A DNA stretch of 64,000 nucleotides from Spirosoma rigui (lineage in GTDB: Bacteria > Bacteroidota > Bacteroidia > Cytophagales > Spirosomataceae). Under the pieces are notes generated by a model. The model saw nothing but the letters and a program-made list of their open reading frames with translations, searched no databases and was not told where the DNA came from. Each line of letters opens with the position of its first letter. Position 1 is the stretch's first letter. A program made the position numbers and the translations under genes. The stretch lies in contig NZ_CP020105.1 in the NCBI RefSeq assembly GCF_002067135.1, positions 558,001-622,000 on the forward strand, read 5' to 3'. Shown in pieces: positions 9,247-17,681 of this stretch.

Positions 9247-10122
9247 TTACTTGGCCGAGACAAGCTCCAGATCGAAACGAAGCGGAGCGTAAGGCGTAAT
9301 AACGTAGCGGTTGCTCTGAATGACACCCGATGTGCCGTAGCCCAGCGTCGACGGGAAAATGATCGTGGCCTTTTCGCCGATTTTCATTTTTGAGAGCCCT
9401 TCCTCGAAGCCTTTCACGTATTTGCTCTGGCCCAGCAGGGCGTCGAACGTACCGGTTCCGGTGCTGTCGAAAGCGCTGGCATTCCGCAGTTGTTTACCCA
9501 GGTATTTGATCGTCAGGGTCTGCCCAATACCAGGCGTAGTTCCGTTGGCATTGGTTACGGTGCGGATAAAACGGAGGCCGCTCGCGGTTTTTTCCGTAAC
9601 GGTCAGCTTGTTGTTGGCAATGTATTCGTCGATCTGTTGTTCTTCGCTCCGCGACCGGTTGAGGGTAACGTCAAAACGAACGACCGAGTAGGCGGGCAAA
9701 TTTGTTTTGGCCTGATCGTTATAGGCCAGGTAGGATGGAATCAGCAGGGTCGCGGTCTCACCCTCGCGCAGCAGGCTAAGACCCTGCTCCAGACCCGGGA
9801 ATACCGACTGGATACCCAGTGGGTAGTATACGGGAGCCGTAGCAGCCGAACTATCAACAAACTGGCCTTTCAAATTGGTGGCTTTATACCGAAACTCCAG
9901 CTCTTCACCAACGGTCGCCTGTTTACCCGCCGTGTTGGGTGTCGTAATCTTGTAATACAGACCGGTTGTCGTTACGGTGCCCCCATTTTGGTCCTTGTAA
10001 GCCTGAATCTCGACATCATTAGCATCATAGTACTTGGATGTAGGATCAGCTGATTCATTCATGCAGGAGGTTAAGCCACTGACTACTACGGCAAAAAAGA
10101 TGGATAACTGAAGTTTACGCAT
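9247..10122 (-). CDS. FKBP-type peptidyl-prolyl cis-trans isomerase lipoprotein, two FKBP domains
   Basis: 291 residues. A lipoprotein signal ends at LTSC (C20). Two FKBP-like domains follow: about 75-155 (EELEFRYKATNLKGQFVDSS, VFPGLEQGLSLLREGETATLLIPSYLAY in parts) and about 195-290 (TLTIKYLGKQLRNASAFDST, KGFEEGLSKMKIGEKATIIF in parts, LGYG). The second domain carries the G(F/L)EEGL and P-x-x-LGYG signatures best and is likely the active one. It probably assists folding of exported proteins at the inner or outer membrane, periplasmic side. A clear terminator follows the gene. Confidence 0.88.
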   Translation of the reverse strand: MRKLQLSIFFAVVVSGLTSCMNESADPTSKYYDANDVEIQAYKDQNGGTVTTTGLYYKITTPNTAGKQATVGEELEFRYKATNLKGQFVDSSAATAPVYYPLGIQSVFPGLEQGLSLLREGETATLLIPSYLAYNDQAKTNLPAYSVVRFDVTLNRSRSEEQQIDEYIANNKLTVTEKTASGLRFIRTVTNANGTTPGIGQTLTIKYLGKQLRNASAFDSTGTGTFDALLGQSKYVKGFEEGLSKMKIGEKATIIFPSTLGYGTSGVIQSNRYVITPYAPLRFDLELVSAK

Positions 10123-10196
10123 GGAAGTAAATTAACGAACAATTACTATTACTACGCTTACTGACCCTCATCTGTGGCGAAGCGTTGGCAATGATT

Positions 10197-11264
10197 TTAT
10201 TTTTTTTGACCAACCAGCAGACTGGCGCCTGCCTTCAGGGCCTGAAACTGGTCGGCAGGAATCTGTTTTGCGGCCAGCGCCTTGCGCAGATCATCGACGG
10301 GTTCAGTCTCTCCGTCGTCGGCCAAGGGGAACGTTCCGAAGTGGATAGCTACGCTTTGCTCCGACTGGACATCCTCGTGAATAGTCACGGCTTCGTCCGG
10401 GCTACAGTGAATGGGCGACATAAACCACTTGGGTTTATAGGCCCCGATAGGGATAAGCGCGAGTTTGAGCGGACCAAATTGCTTACCAATGGCCGCAAAA
10501 TGCGGACCGTAGCCAGAATCGCCCGCAAAGTACAACTTACCCGCTTCTTTATTGTCGATGACGTAGCCTGCCCATAGCGTTGCGTTTCGATCGAACAGGC
10601 CCCGCCCCGAAAAATGCTGAGCCTGAACGCAGTGAATGGTTGTGCCGTCAGCATAGTTCGCCGACTGCTGCCAATCCAGTTCCGTTACGTTTTTGCAATC
10701 GTTCTGCTCCAGAAATGCTTTCACCCCCAGCGGACAGTATACCCGGGGGTTGTCGCGGGTGCACAGTTTCTGAACCGTGCCAATCTCCAGGTGATCCCAG
10801 TGGTTATGGCTGAGCAGCAGAATGTCTATTTTGGGCAGATCCTCGAACCGGATACCGGGTGGAGCGTTTCGTTTCGGCCCAACAAACTGAAAGGGGCTTA
10901 CCCGTTCTTCGAAGATAGGATCAGTCAGCACGTTCAGCCCGTCGAACTGCAACAGTACCGTTGAGTGATTAATGAACGTAACCCGAACGGGACCATCGGG
11001 AACCCGGGCCGGGGGAGCCGGCGCTGGCTGATCGTAGTGGTAAGCCCCCCAGGGTTGAGTCCGCTCGTGGTTGAGTTGCCAGCCGATCACTTCCCTGAAG
11101 CCCTTCGGCGACGGCGCACCGGGAGTAAAAAATTCCTTGCCATCGAAGTGATCGCTTACCGGCCCCGTATAGCGCGGTCCTGAAACTGCGTAGCCAATGA
11201 CCAGCGCACCAACAACAAGGACCAGGATAAGTACGCCCAGAACGAGCAGAATTTTAGGGAGCAT
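10197..11264 (-). CDS. Membrane-anchored metallo-beta-lactamase-fold hydrolase, UlaG/NAPE-PLD-like
   Basis: 355 residues. One N-terminal membrane segment (about 4-28) is followed by an MBL domain with SHNHWDHLE (H153, H155, D157, H158), a FAGDSGYG segment for the bridging Asp, and IHFGTFPL near the end. The motif order and the NHST segment (99-102) match UlaG-like and NAPE-PLD-like proteins, whose members cleave phosphodiester or lactone bonds. N-acyl-phosphatidylethanolamine hydrolysis is possible but is only a family analogy. The protein probably faces the periplasm. Confidence 0.8.
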   Translation of the reverse strand: MLPKILLVLGVLILVLVVGALVIGYAVSGPRYTGPVSDHFDGKEFFTPGAPSPKGFREVIGWQLNHERTQPWGAYHYDQPAPAPPARVPDGPVRVTFINHSTVLLQFDGLNVLTDPIFEERVSPFQFVGPKRNAPPGIRFEDLPKIDILLLSHNHWDHLEIGTVQKLCTRDNPRVYCPLGVKAFLEQNDCKNVTELDWQQSANYADGTTIHCVQAQHFSGRGLFDRNATLWAGYVIDNKEAGKLYFAGDSGYGPHFAAIGKQFGPLKLALIPIGAYKPKWFMSPIHCSPDEAVTIHEDVQSEQSVAIHFGTFPLADDGETEPVDDLRKALAAKQIPADQFQALKAGASLLVGQKK

Positions 11265-11318
11265 GACGAGTATAAACAGCCCGCACTTTCAGGTGCGGGT
11301 ATGAGTAAAGAAAGACCG

Positions 11319-12278
11319 TTAGGGCATCAGCACCTGGTCAATAATGTGGATGACCCCGTTGGTTGCCGTCTGGTCCGGTGACCGGATAACCGCTGACGCC
11401 GAGTTTCGGTTGCCACGAACCGTGATAAAATCATTGGTAACGGTTACAGCCAATCGACTGTTGGGCAGCATGGTAACGATAGTTCCTGTCAGGAGCTGGT
11501 TCGAGAATACCACCCCGGATACCGCATGAAATTGCAGGAGGTTGGAAAGCACCTGCGGGTCAGCCACGTCAATGGCCGAGATCGTACGGAATCGGCTATC
11601 CGCTTTGAACGCATCGTCGTTGGGCGCGAAGAGGGTCAGCGGACTCGTTGTGTTGGAGGCACTGAACAGACCCGCCAGCGTTGGATTCGACGCGCTGATC
11701 CGCCGGATAGCCGCCGACAGAAAAGTCAGGTTAGGATTGGTATTGATATTCGTCAGCAGCGAGCCCGTTGTGGGCGTGAGCAAGCGATCGATTACGTGGA
11801 TGTAGCCGTTGGCAACGCGGATATCAGGTTGCGTTACCCGGGCATTGTTGATGTAGATAGTCGTCGTCGCCGTTTTGTTGACGTACAGCACACTGCGGTT
11901 CACGGTTTCTACGGAGTTGAGTCCCTCAGGCAGCGATGTCGATACCAGCGGGGTACCGAGTACGTGGTACAGGATGGTTTGGGCAACCTGCTGTTTGGAC
12001 AAGGTCATAATGGACGATTCGGTGGTTAGCCCCGCGGCCTGGAAGGCAGCATTGGTTGGCGCAAAAAACGTGATGTTCCCGCCTTTTAGCGCGTCGCCCA
12101 CATCAGCATGGCGGATAGCGGCCCGCAGCAAACTAAACTGGTCATCTTCGAGAATCTGGTCGGTAATCGTTCTGGGCGTAGCTACGTTGCTGGCGGTGTC
12201 CTCGCAGCCGGGTACGATCAAAACCAGCAGCAGGCAGGCGATCCAGTAACGGAGTTGAGTAATAATGGGATAGTTCAT
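11319..12278 (-). CDS. Fasciclin (FAS1) domain lipoprotein
   Basis: 319 residues. The lipobox region ends at VPGC (C25). Two FAS1 domains follow (about 37-170 and about 180-319), each with the NITFFAPTNAAF / PLTLFAPNDDAF motif and a closing GVIHIIDQVLMP / GYIHVIDRLLTP segment. FAS1 proteins mediate cell-surface or matrix adhesion; in Bacteroidota they are usually outer-membrane lipoproteins of unknown ligand. It is divergent from uppS, with 293 bp between the two. Confidence 0.9.
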   Translation of the reverse strand: MNYPIITQLRYWIACLLLVLIVPGCEDTASNVATPRTITDQILEDDQFSLLRAAIRHADVGDALKGGNITFFAPTNAAFQAAGLTTESSIMTLSKQQVAQTILYHVLGTPLVSTSLPEGLNSVETVNRSVLYVNKTATTTIYINNARVTQPDIRVANGYIHVIDRLLTPTTGSLLTNINTNPNLTFLSAAIRRISASNPTLAGLFSASNTTSPLTLFAPNDDAFKADSRFRTISAIDVADPQVLSNLLQFHAVSGVVFSNQLLTGTIVTMLPNSRLAVTVTNDFITVRGNRNSASAVIRSPDQTATNGVIHIIDQVLMP

Positions 12279-12526
12279 AGGGAATGTGCGAATCGGTTAA
12301 AGGCTTAACGTTAAAATGGGTCGTCTCACCTTTTGGTCGACAAAGATACTAGCCTACGGCAGTATGCTGTACCAGCCAGGTGGGTGTAGGTCTATGGGCT
12401 TGAAACGCTTTAAGTGCCGATTCGGTATATGGCAAGCACAGCCTCCCGCCTTACTCTAACACAGCGCCAAACACTTACCGATGCAGGTATGGCTTTTTTA
12501 GCACCTTTCGTCTGGCTAAATTTTCG

Positions 12527-12534
12527 TACCTTCG
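12527..12534 (+). promoter_or_regulatory. Possible -7 element of the uppS-bamA-ompH cluster (TACCTTCG)
   Basis: One mismatch to TAnnTTTG, 37 bp before the uppS ATG. No convincing -33 box is seen. The rest of the 293-bp gap between the fasciclin gene and uppS shows no further recognisable element. Confidence 0.25.
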
Positions 12535-12571
12535 CGATCTTGTTAAATACTGTTAAATTTCCCCTATTGGG

Positions 12572-13309
12572 ATGAAGGAACACATTGATCCGAGCAATCT
12601 GCCCCAGCACATAGCCGTTATCATGGACGGAAACGGACGTTGGGCCAAACGGCAGGGAGCCGCCCGGGTATTTGGTCACCGTAACGCCATCAAGGCCGTA
12701 CGAGAAACGACGGAAGGCTGTGCCGAGCTGGGTGTGAAATACCTGACGCTCTACGCTTTCTCTACCGAAAACTGGAACCGCCCGAAATATGAAGTAGATG
12801 CACTCATGACGCTTCTGGTCCATACGATACGTGGAGAGATCAAAACATTGATGGATAACAATGTGCGATTGACTACCATCGGCCACACCGGAAGTTTACC
12901 CATTGACTGCCAGAACGAGCTAGCCGAAGCCATGCGCGAAACGCAGAACAACACCGGCCTGACACTTATTCTGGCGCTTAGCTACAGCGGCCGATGGGAA
13001 ATTATTGAAGCAGTACGTCAACTGGCCGTTGACGTGCGTGATGGCCGGTTAACGCCGGAAGACATTAACGATACGGTATTTGGTGCCCACCTGACCACGG
13101 GGGGTATTCCCGATCCGGAGCTGATGATCCGCACCAGTGGCGAAATGCGGATCAGTAACTTCATGCTCTGGCAGCTGGCTTATTCCGAATTGTACATGCC
13201 CGATGTGCTGTGGCCCGATTTCCGCAAGCATCACCTGTACGAAGCGATCGTAAACTATCAGAAACGTGAGCGCCGGTTTGGAAAAATCAGCGAACAGGTG
13301 TCGAAGTAA
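12572..13309 (+). CDS. uppS: Isoprenyl transferase (undecaprenyl diphosphate synthase)
   Basis: 245 residues, full length for the cis-prenyltransferase family. It has IAVIMDGNGRWAKRQG (catalytic D19 in MDGNGRW), GHRNA, the FSTENWNR loop and RTSGEMRISNFMLWQ with the downstream YSELY. It condenses isopentenyl diphosphate onto farnesyl diphosphate to make the C55 carrier lipid for peptidoglycan and surface glycans. It heads an envelope-assembly cluster with bamA and two ompH genes, a common arrangement in Bacteroidota. Confidence 0.95.
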   Translation: MKEHIDPSNLPQHIAVIMDGNGRWAKRQGAARVFGHRNAIKAVRETTEGCAELGVKYLTLYAFSTENWNRPKYEVDALMTLLVHTIRGEIKTLMDNNVRLTTIGHTGSLPIDCQNELAEAMRETQNNTGLTLILALSYSGRWEIIEAVRQLAVDVRDGRLTPEDINDTVFGAHLTTGGIPDPELMIRTSGEMRISNFMLWQLAYSELYMPDVLWPDFRKHHLYEAIVNYQKRERRFGKISEQVSK

Positions 13310-13408
13310 GGCGGCAGGGTTCGGGTAACTAAGCCGGATACCTCGCGAAAAGGGCGCTACACCGCCCTGAAACCCGACCGTGAACACATTGTATTAACCA
13401 TAAATAAC

Positions 13409-16003
13409 TTGAAACACTGTATAAAAGTCATTTTGGGAGTCATACTTATGCTCCTGAACCTGTCGCCCGGTTCACTACTGGCACAGGTGCGCGTGGGGGT
13501 AGGACGGGGTACCGAACCAGCGCCGACGACCAATGACCTCCTCAATTACGCCAGTCCCAAAGACTACGAAATTGCCGGACTCACCGTAACTGGCACCCGG
13601 TATCTGGACCCCAATTCCCTCGTTTCGCTGGCTGGCCTCAAAGTAGGCGACAAAATCCGGATTCCTGGTGAAGCCGTTGGCTCAGCGGTACGGAAGCTGA
13701 TGGAATCCGGCCTGCTGGATAACGTCGAAATGTTCGCCACTAGTGTTGTCGACAATAAGGTCTCGCTCATGTTCAAGGTGCAGGAGCGTCCCCGTCTGTA
13801 TAAGGTCAGCTTTCTGGGCGTTAAGAAAGGCGAACAGGATCAGCTGAAAGACAAAGTAAAACTGAACCTGGGTAAGATCGTGACCAACACGATTACCAAA
13901 AATACCCAGATGGCCGTCCGTAAGTTCTTCATCGACAAAGGCTACCTCAATACGAAAGTTAAGATAACGACCGTTCCCGACAGCGCCCGTAATAACGCCA
14001 CCATGCGCGTACTGGTCGACAAAGGGCAAAAGGTCAAGATTGCCAAGATCACGTTCGAAGGCCGCGAGGAAGTGGATGAATCGGCCATTCGAATGAAGAT
14101 GAAGAGTACCAAAGAAAAACGGTTCGGCCGTCTGTTCAGTCCGTCGAAGTTCGTACCTAAAAAGTACGAAGAGGACAAGCAGAAACTCATTGCGTATTAC
14201 AACAAGCTTGGCTACCGCGATGCTACCATTGAGCACGACACCATCATCAACACGGGTGCCAACACCATCAACCTCAACATCAGCCTGAACGAGGGCCGTA
14301 AGTACTACTATCGCAACGTCGACTTCTCGGGTAACTACCTCTACAAAGCAGACCGGCTGCGTGAGGTACTAGGCGTAGTGAAGGGTGATGTCTACGACCC
14401 CGAAGATCTGGAGAAGAAGCTGAACGGTAACCCCGGCCAGGATCTGAGTTCGCTCTACATGGACGATGGGTACCTGTACTATAACGCTCAACCCATCGAA
14501 AAAGCCGTTGATGGCGATTCTATTGACCTTGAAATTCGAATCTTCGAAGGTAAGCAGGCAACCATCAACCGGGTTATCCTGAACGGAAATACAAAGACCA
14601 GCGACCACGTTGTGATGCGTACTATCCGAACGCTGCCTGGCCAGAAATTCTCAAAAACGAACCTGATTCGTACCCAGCGTGAATTGGCTACGCTCGGCTA
14701 CTTCGACCCTGAAAAAATCGGCATCAACCCCGTTCCCCAAAATGACGGTACTGTTGATATCGAGTACACGGTAGAAGAGAAACCATCTGACCAGATTGAA
14801 CTCTCGGGCGGCTGGGGTGGCTACGTGGGCTTCGTTGGTACGCTCGGATTGACCTTCAACAACTTCTCGGCGCGTAATATTGGTAACCTGAGCGCGTGGC
14901 GGCCACTACCGGCCGGCGACGGTCAACGGGTACAACTACGCTTCCAGGCTAACGGCAGTCAGTACCAGGTATATTCGCTGTCGTTCACTGAGCCCTGGCT
15001 GGGTGGCCGCAAGCCCAATGCCCTGTCGGTCAGTGCCAGCCATACGGTATACCAGACGTTCTACGACGCCCTTAACCCAGCCAGTATCTACCAGAGTCTG
15101 AAAGGCCGTAAGCCAACGGGTTCGTATACCAACACGGCCTTTACGGTTGGTCTGGGTCGCCAGCTAAAAGTCCCCGATGACTTCTTCTCGCTGACAAACT
15201 CGCTGTCGTTCCAGCGCTATAATCTGAATAACCTCGACATTTTCCAGATCGGGTATAACAACGGGGTATCGAACAACTTTACGTTCAACACAACCCTGTC
15301 GCGGAACAGCATCGACAATCCGCAGTTCCCCCGCAGTGGTTCGTCGTTCACGCTGAGCGGCTCGTTCACGCCCCCCTACTCGGCTTTCCGCAAGGTTGAT
15401 ATCTCGCAGGAGAAGCCGGAAGAGCGGTACAAGTTCGTGGAATACCACAAATGGATGTTCGACGCCAGCTGGTTCCAGACCGTGTTTGGCAAGCTGGTAT
15501 TGAACACCCGGGCGCACATGGGCTTCCTGGGTAGCTATAACAGACGGACCGATATTGGTCCTTTCGAGCGGTTCGTGCTGGGTGGATCAGGTTTGGCGGG
15601 TCAGGGTCAGTTTGCCCTGGCGCAGGACATCATTGGTCTGCGTGGGTATGACGACCGGAGCGTTTACACGGCCGATTACGACCGGACCAGCACCGCGCAG
15701 GAGCGCAGCCGGGGTGGTGTAGCCTACAACAAGTTTGTGGCCGAACTTCGCTACCCGGTATCGCTGAACCCATCGGCTACAATCTTCGTGCTGACGTTCC
15801 TCGAAGCGGGTAACAACTGGGGTAGCTACAAGCAGTATAACCCCTTCGACCTGAAACGGTCTGCTGGTTTCGGTGCCCGTATTTTCATGCCGGCCTTTGG
15901 TTTGATCGGTATCGATTATGGCTACGGGTTTGACAAGATTCCGGGTGTGAAAGACAAGGCTTCTGGTCAGTTCCACTTCACCATCGGACAGCAGTTCAGA
16001 TAA
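13409..16003 (+). CDS. bamA: Outer-membrane protein assembly factor BamA (TTG start)
   Basis: 864 residues. A signal peptide (to LLAQ) is followed by a Pro/Thr-rich linker, five POTRA-like repeats (about 50-430; e.g. IAGLTVTGTRYLDP, KITFEGREEVDESAIR, NRVILNGNTKTSDHVV) and a 16-strand barrel (about 480-864) containing the lid-loop motif GLRGYDDRS, the VRGF/Y equivalent. BamA inserts barrel proteins into the outer membrane. The start is TTG at 13409: no ATG precedes the hydrophobic core except one at residue 14, which would delete the basic N-terminus of the signal peptide. It lies 99 bp after uppS, with two ompH genes following. Confidence 0.92.
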   Translation: MKHCIKVILGVILMLLNLSPGSLLAQVRVGVGRGTEPAPTTNDLLNYASPKDYEIAGLTVTGTRYLDPNSLVSLAGLKVGDKIRIPGEAVGSAVRKLMESGLLDNVEMFATSVVDNKVSLMFKVQERPRLYKVSFLGVKKGEQDQLKDKVKLNLGKIVTNTITKNTQMAVRKFFIDKGYLNTKVKITTVPDSARNNATMRVLVDKGQKVKIAKITFEGREEVDESAIRMKMKSTKEKRFGRLFSPSKFVPKKYEEDKQKLIAYYNKLGYRDATIEHDTIINTGANTINLNISLNEGRKYYYRNVDFSGNYLYKADRLREVLGVVKGDVYDPEDLEKKLNGNPGQDLSSLYMDDGYLYYNAQPIEKAVDGDSIDLEIRIFEGKQATINRVILNGNTKTSDHVVMRTIRTLPGQKFSKTNLIRTQRELATLGYFDPEKIGINPVPQNDGTVDIEYTVEEKPSDQIELSGGWGGYVGFVGTLGLTFNNFSARNIGNLSAWRPLPAGDGQRVQLRFQANGSQYQVYSLSFTEPWLGGRKPNALSVSASHTVYQTFYDALNPASIYQSLKGRKPTGSYTNTAFTVGLGRQLKVPDDFFSLTNSLSFQRYNLNNLDIFQIGYNNGVSNNFTFNTTLSRNSIDNPQFPRSGSSFTLSGSFTPPYSAFRKVDISQEKPEERYKFVEYHKWMFDASWFQTVFGKLVLNTRAHMGFLGSYNRRTDIGPFERFVLGGSGLAGQGQFALAQDIIGLRGYDDRSVYTADYDRTSTAQERSRGGVAYNKFVAELRYPVSLNPSATIFVLTFLEAGNNWGSYKQYNPFDLKRSAGFGARIFMPAFGLIGIDYGYGFDKIPGVKDKASGQFHFTIGQQFR

Positions 16004-16165
16004 GATTCCGGTTGGCCGGTCGTTAATAAGTAGACGAATAGTCGTTGAGCCAGATTGACCTATGACGATCGTTAAACGTTTTAACCGGTGCATTGTCTAA
16101 CCAATAATTGCTGACATCCAGAATTGACAATCAACCAGTTCCGCCAAAAAAAGTCAACTGTTGTC

Positions 16166-16774
16166 ATGAAAAAGGGCCTTTTTTTCGTACTTTTGTGCGC
16201 CGTTTGGCTAGCGACTCCGGCTCACGCGCAGAAGTTCGGGTACGTAGATACGGAATTCGTTTTCAGCAAAATGCCCGAGTATCAGAAGGCGTTGGGCGAG
16301 ATCGACAAGTTCACGGACAAATGGTCGAAGGACATCCAGGACAAGTACGTTGAGATTGAAAAATTACAGAAAACGTACCAAGCCGAAGAGATCTTGCTGA
16401 CTGACGACATGAAGCGCGACCGGCAACGGGCCCTGAGTGAAAAGGAACGCGAAGCCCGCGAATACAACAACAAGGTATTTGGCTATGAAGGGTTGCTTTT
16501 TCAGAAGAAGAAGGAACTCATGAAAGCCCCGATGGAATTAGTACAGCGGGCAATCGATAAAGTAGCCGTGCAGAAGAAGTTAGACTTCATGTTCGACAAG
16601 GCGTCTGATTTCGTAATGCTTTACACCAACCCCCGTCACGATTACACAGATTACGTGATGGAGGAATTAGGCTTGGATGCCGCTAGTACCAAGGCTGCCG
16701 CTGGCAGCACCCCGGCTCCGAAAACAACCGCTGGTGCCACACCGGCAACCAATGCAACCACAAAACCGAAGTAA
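16166..16774 (+). CDS. OmpH/Skp family periplasmic chaperone (first copy)
   Basis: 202 residues. A signal peptide (MKKGLFFVLLCAVWLATPAHAQ) precedes the Skp/OmpH domain: FGYVDTEFVFSKMPEYQKA is the beta-strand entry, followed by two long charged helices (about 45-130) that form the coiled-coil tentacles. A low-complexity Ala/Thr/Pro tail ends the protein. It probably holds unfolded outer-membrane proteins on their way to BamA, whose gene is just upstream. An upstream in-frame TTG (16124) was rejected because the signal peptide begins at this ATG. A paralogue follows after 19 bp. Confidence 0.9.
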   Translation: MKKGLFFVLLCAVWLATPAHAQKFGYVDTEFVFSKMPEYQKALGEIDKFTDKWSKDIQDKYVEIEKLQKTYQAEEILLTDDMKRDRQRALSEKEREAREYNNKVFGYEGLLFQKKKELMKAPMELVQRAIDKVAVQKKLDFMFDKASDFVMLYTNPRHDYTDYVMEELGLDAASTKAAAGSTPAPKTTAGATPATNATTKPK

Positions 16775-16793
16775 TACAAACAAGTAAACTGAA

Positions 16794-17471
16794 ATGAAGA
16801 AAAACTTAGTCATGGCGTTTGTTGCAGCCCTTGTAATGGGCGGTATTAACGCACAGGCACAAGCCCCGGCCGCAACTACGACTCCAACGACCACCGCAGC
16901 CGCTGGGTCGCCTGCCGCTGCTGGCCCGCTGAAGTTAGGCTATACCAATATCGATTATGTCCTGGCCCAAACGCCTGAAGCAAAAGATATCCAGAATCAA
17001 TTGACCATTCAGCGGACCCAGTCGGAGAACGAACTGAAGCGGATGCAGAAAGAACTGGAAGACAAATACGGAGCCTACGAAAAAGGTGCCGCGCAAATGT
17101 CGGACGTGATTCGTAAAGATCGCGAGACCGAGCTGCAGGGATTACAGGGACGTATTCAGGAGTTTGGCCGGACAGCCGAGAATTCGCTGCAGACCAAGTA
17201 CCAGCAACTCGTGAACCCCGTTGTTCAGAAGATCCAGAAAGCGATCGATGACGTAGCCAAGGAGAACAAATACACGTATGTATTTAACCTTGACGCGGGT
17301 GCCAACACCATCCCCATTCTGCTGGTAGCGCCTGAGCAGGATAACATCACGGAACTGGTACTGCGCAAGATGGGTATCGACCCGGCTAAAGCCGCTGCTG
17401 CTGCCAAGCCAGCCCAGAATGCACCAGCCAAGCCAGCTTCGACGGGTGGTTCAACGCCTAAGAAGAACTAA
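16794..17471 (+). CDS. OmpH/Skp family periplasmic chaperone (second copy)
   Basis: 225 residues. A signal peptide (cleavage near INAQAQA), a short Ala/Thr/Pro linker, then LKLGYTNIDYVLAQTPEAKD and a long helical coiled-coil (about 70-140), closing with YVFNLDAGANTIPILLV and an Ala/Pro-rich tail. It is clearly paralogous to the preceding gene. Two tandem ompH genes after bamA are usual in Bacteroidota. Both are probably co-transcribed, and a strong terminator follows. Confidence 0.9.
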   Translation: MKKNLVMAFVAALVMGGINAQAQAPAATTTPTTTAAAGSPAAAGPLKLGYTNIDYVLAQTPEAKDIQNQLTIQRTQSENELKRMQKELEDKYGAYEKGAAQMSDVIRKDRETELQGLQGRIQEFGRTAENSLQTKYQQLVNPVVQKIQKAIDDVAKENKYTYVFNLDAGANTIPILLVAPEQDNITELVLRKMGIDPAKAAAAAKPAQNAPAKPASTGGSTPKKN

Positions 17472-17499
17472 TTGCCGGTTCATCCAGCCTGATACGAAC

Positions 17500-17529
17500 A
17501 AAAAGCCTCTCCAGACGGAGAGGCTTTTT
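17500..17529 (+). terminator. Intrinsic terminator of the ompH operon
   Basis: 13-bp perfect arms (17500-17512 and 17517-17529) with a 4-nt AGAC loop; the right arm ends in TTTTT. Located 28 bp after the second ompH stop. Confidence 0.92.
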
Positions 17530-17681
17530 GCTACACCCCTACTTTGCAAAGTGCAATTTGGAATACCAAAAAACGCATTTTTGCTAAGAAAAATATCAAA
17601 ACGTCCAGATAGACGCACGCCAACAAAATCTTCACCTTACTTTTACGTTTTCCCAAACAGACCACTCTCTGACTATTGCCT

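Noticed and set aside
9490..10053. + strand frame inside the FKBP isomerase gene
   Set aside because: Antisense to a two-domain FKBP protein with lipobox and terminator.
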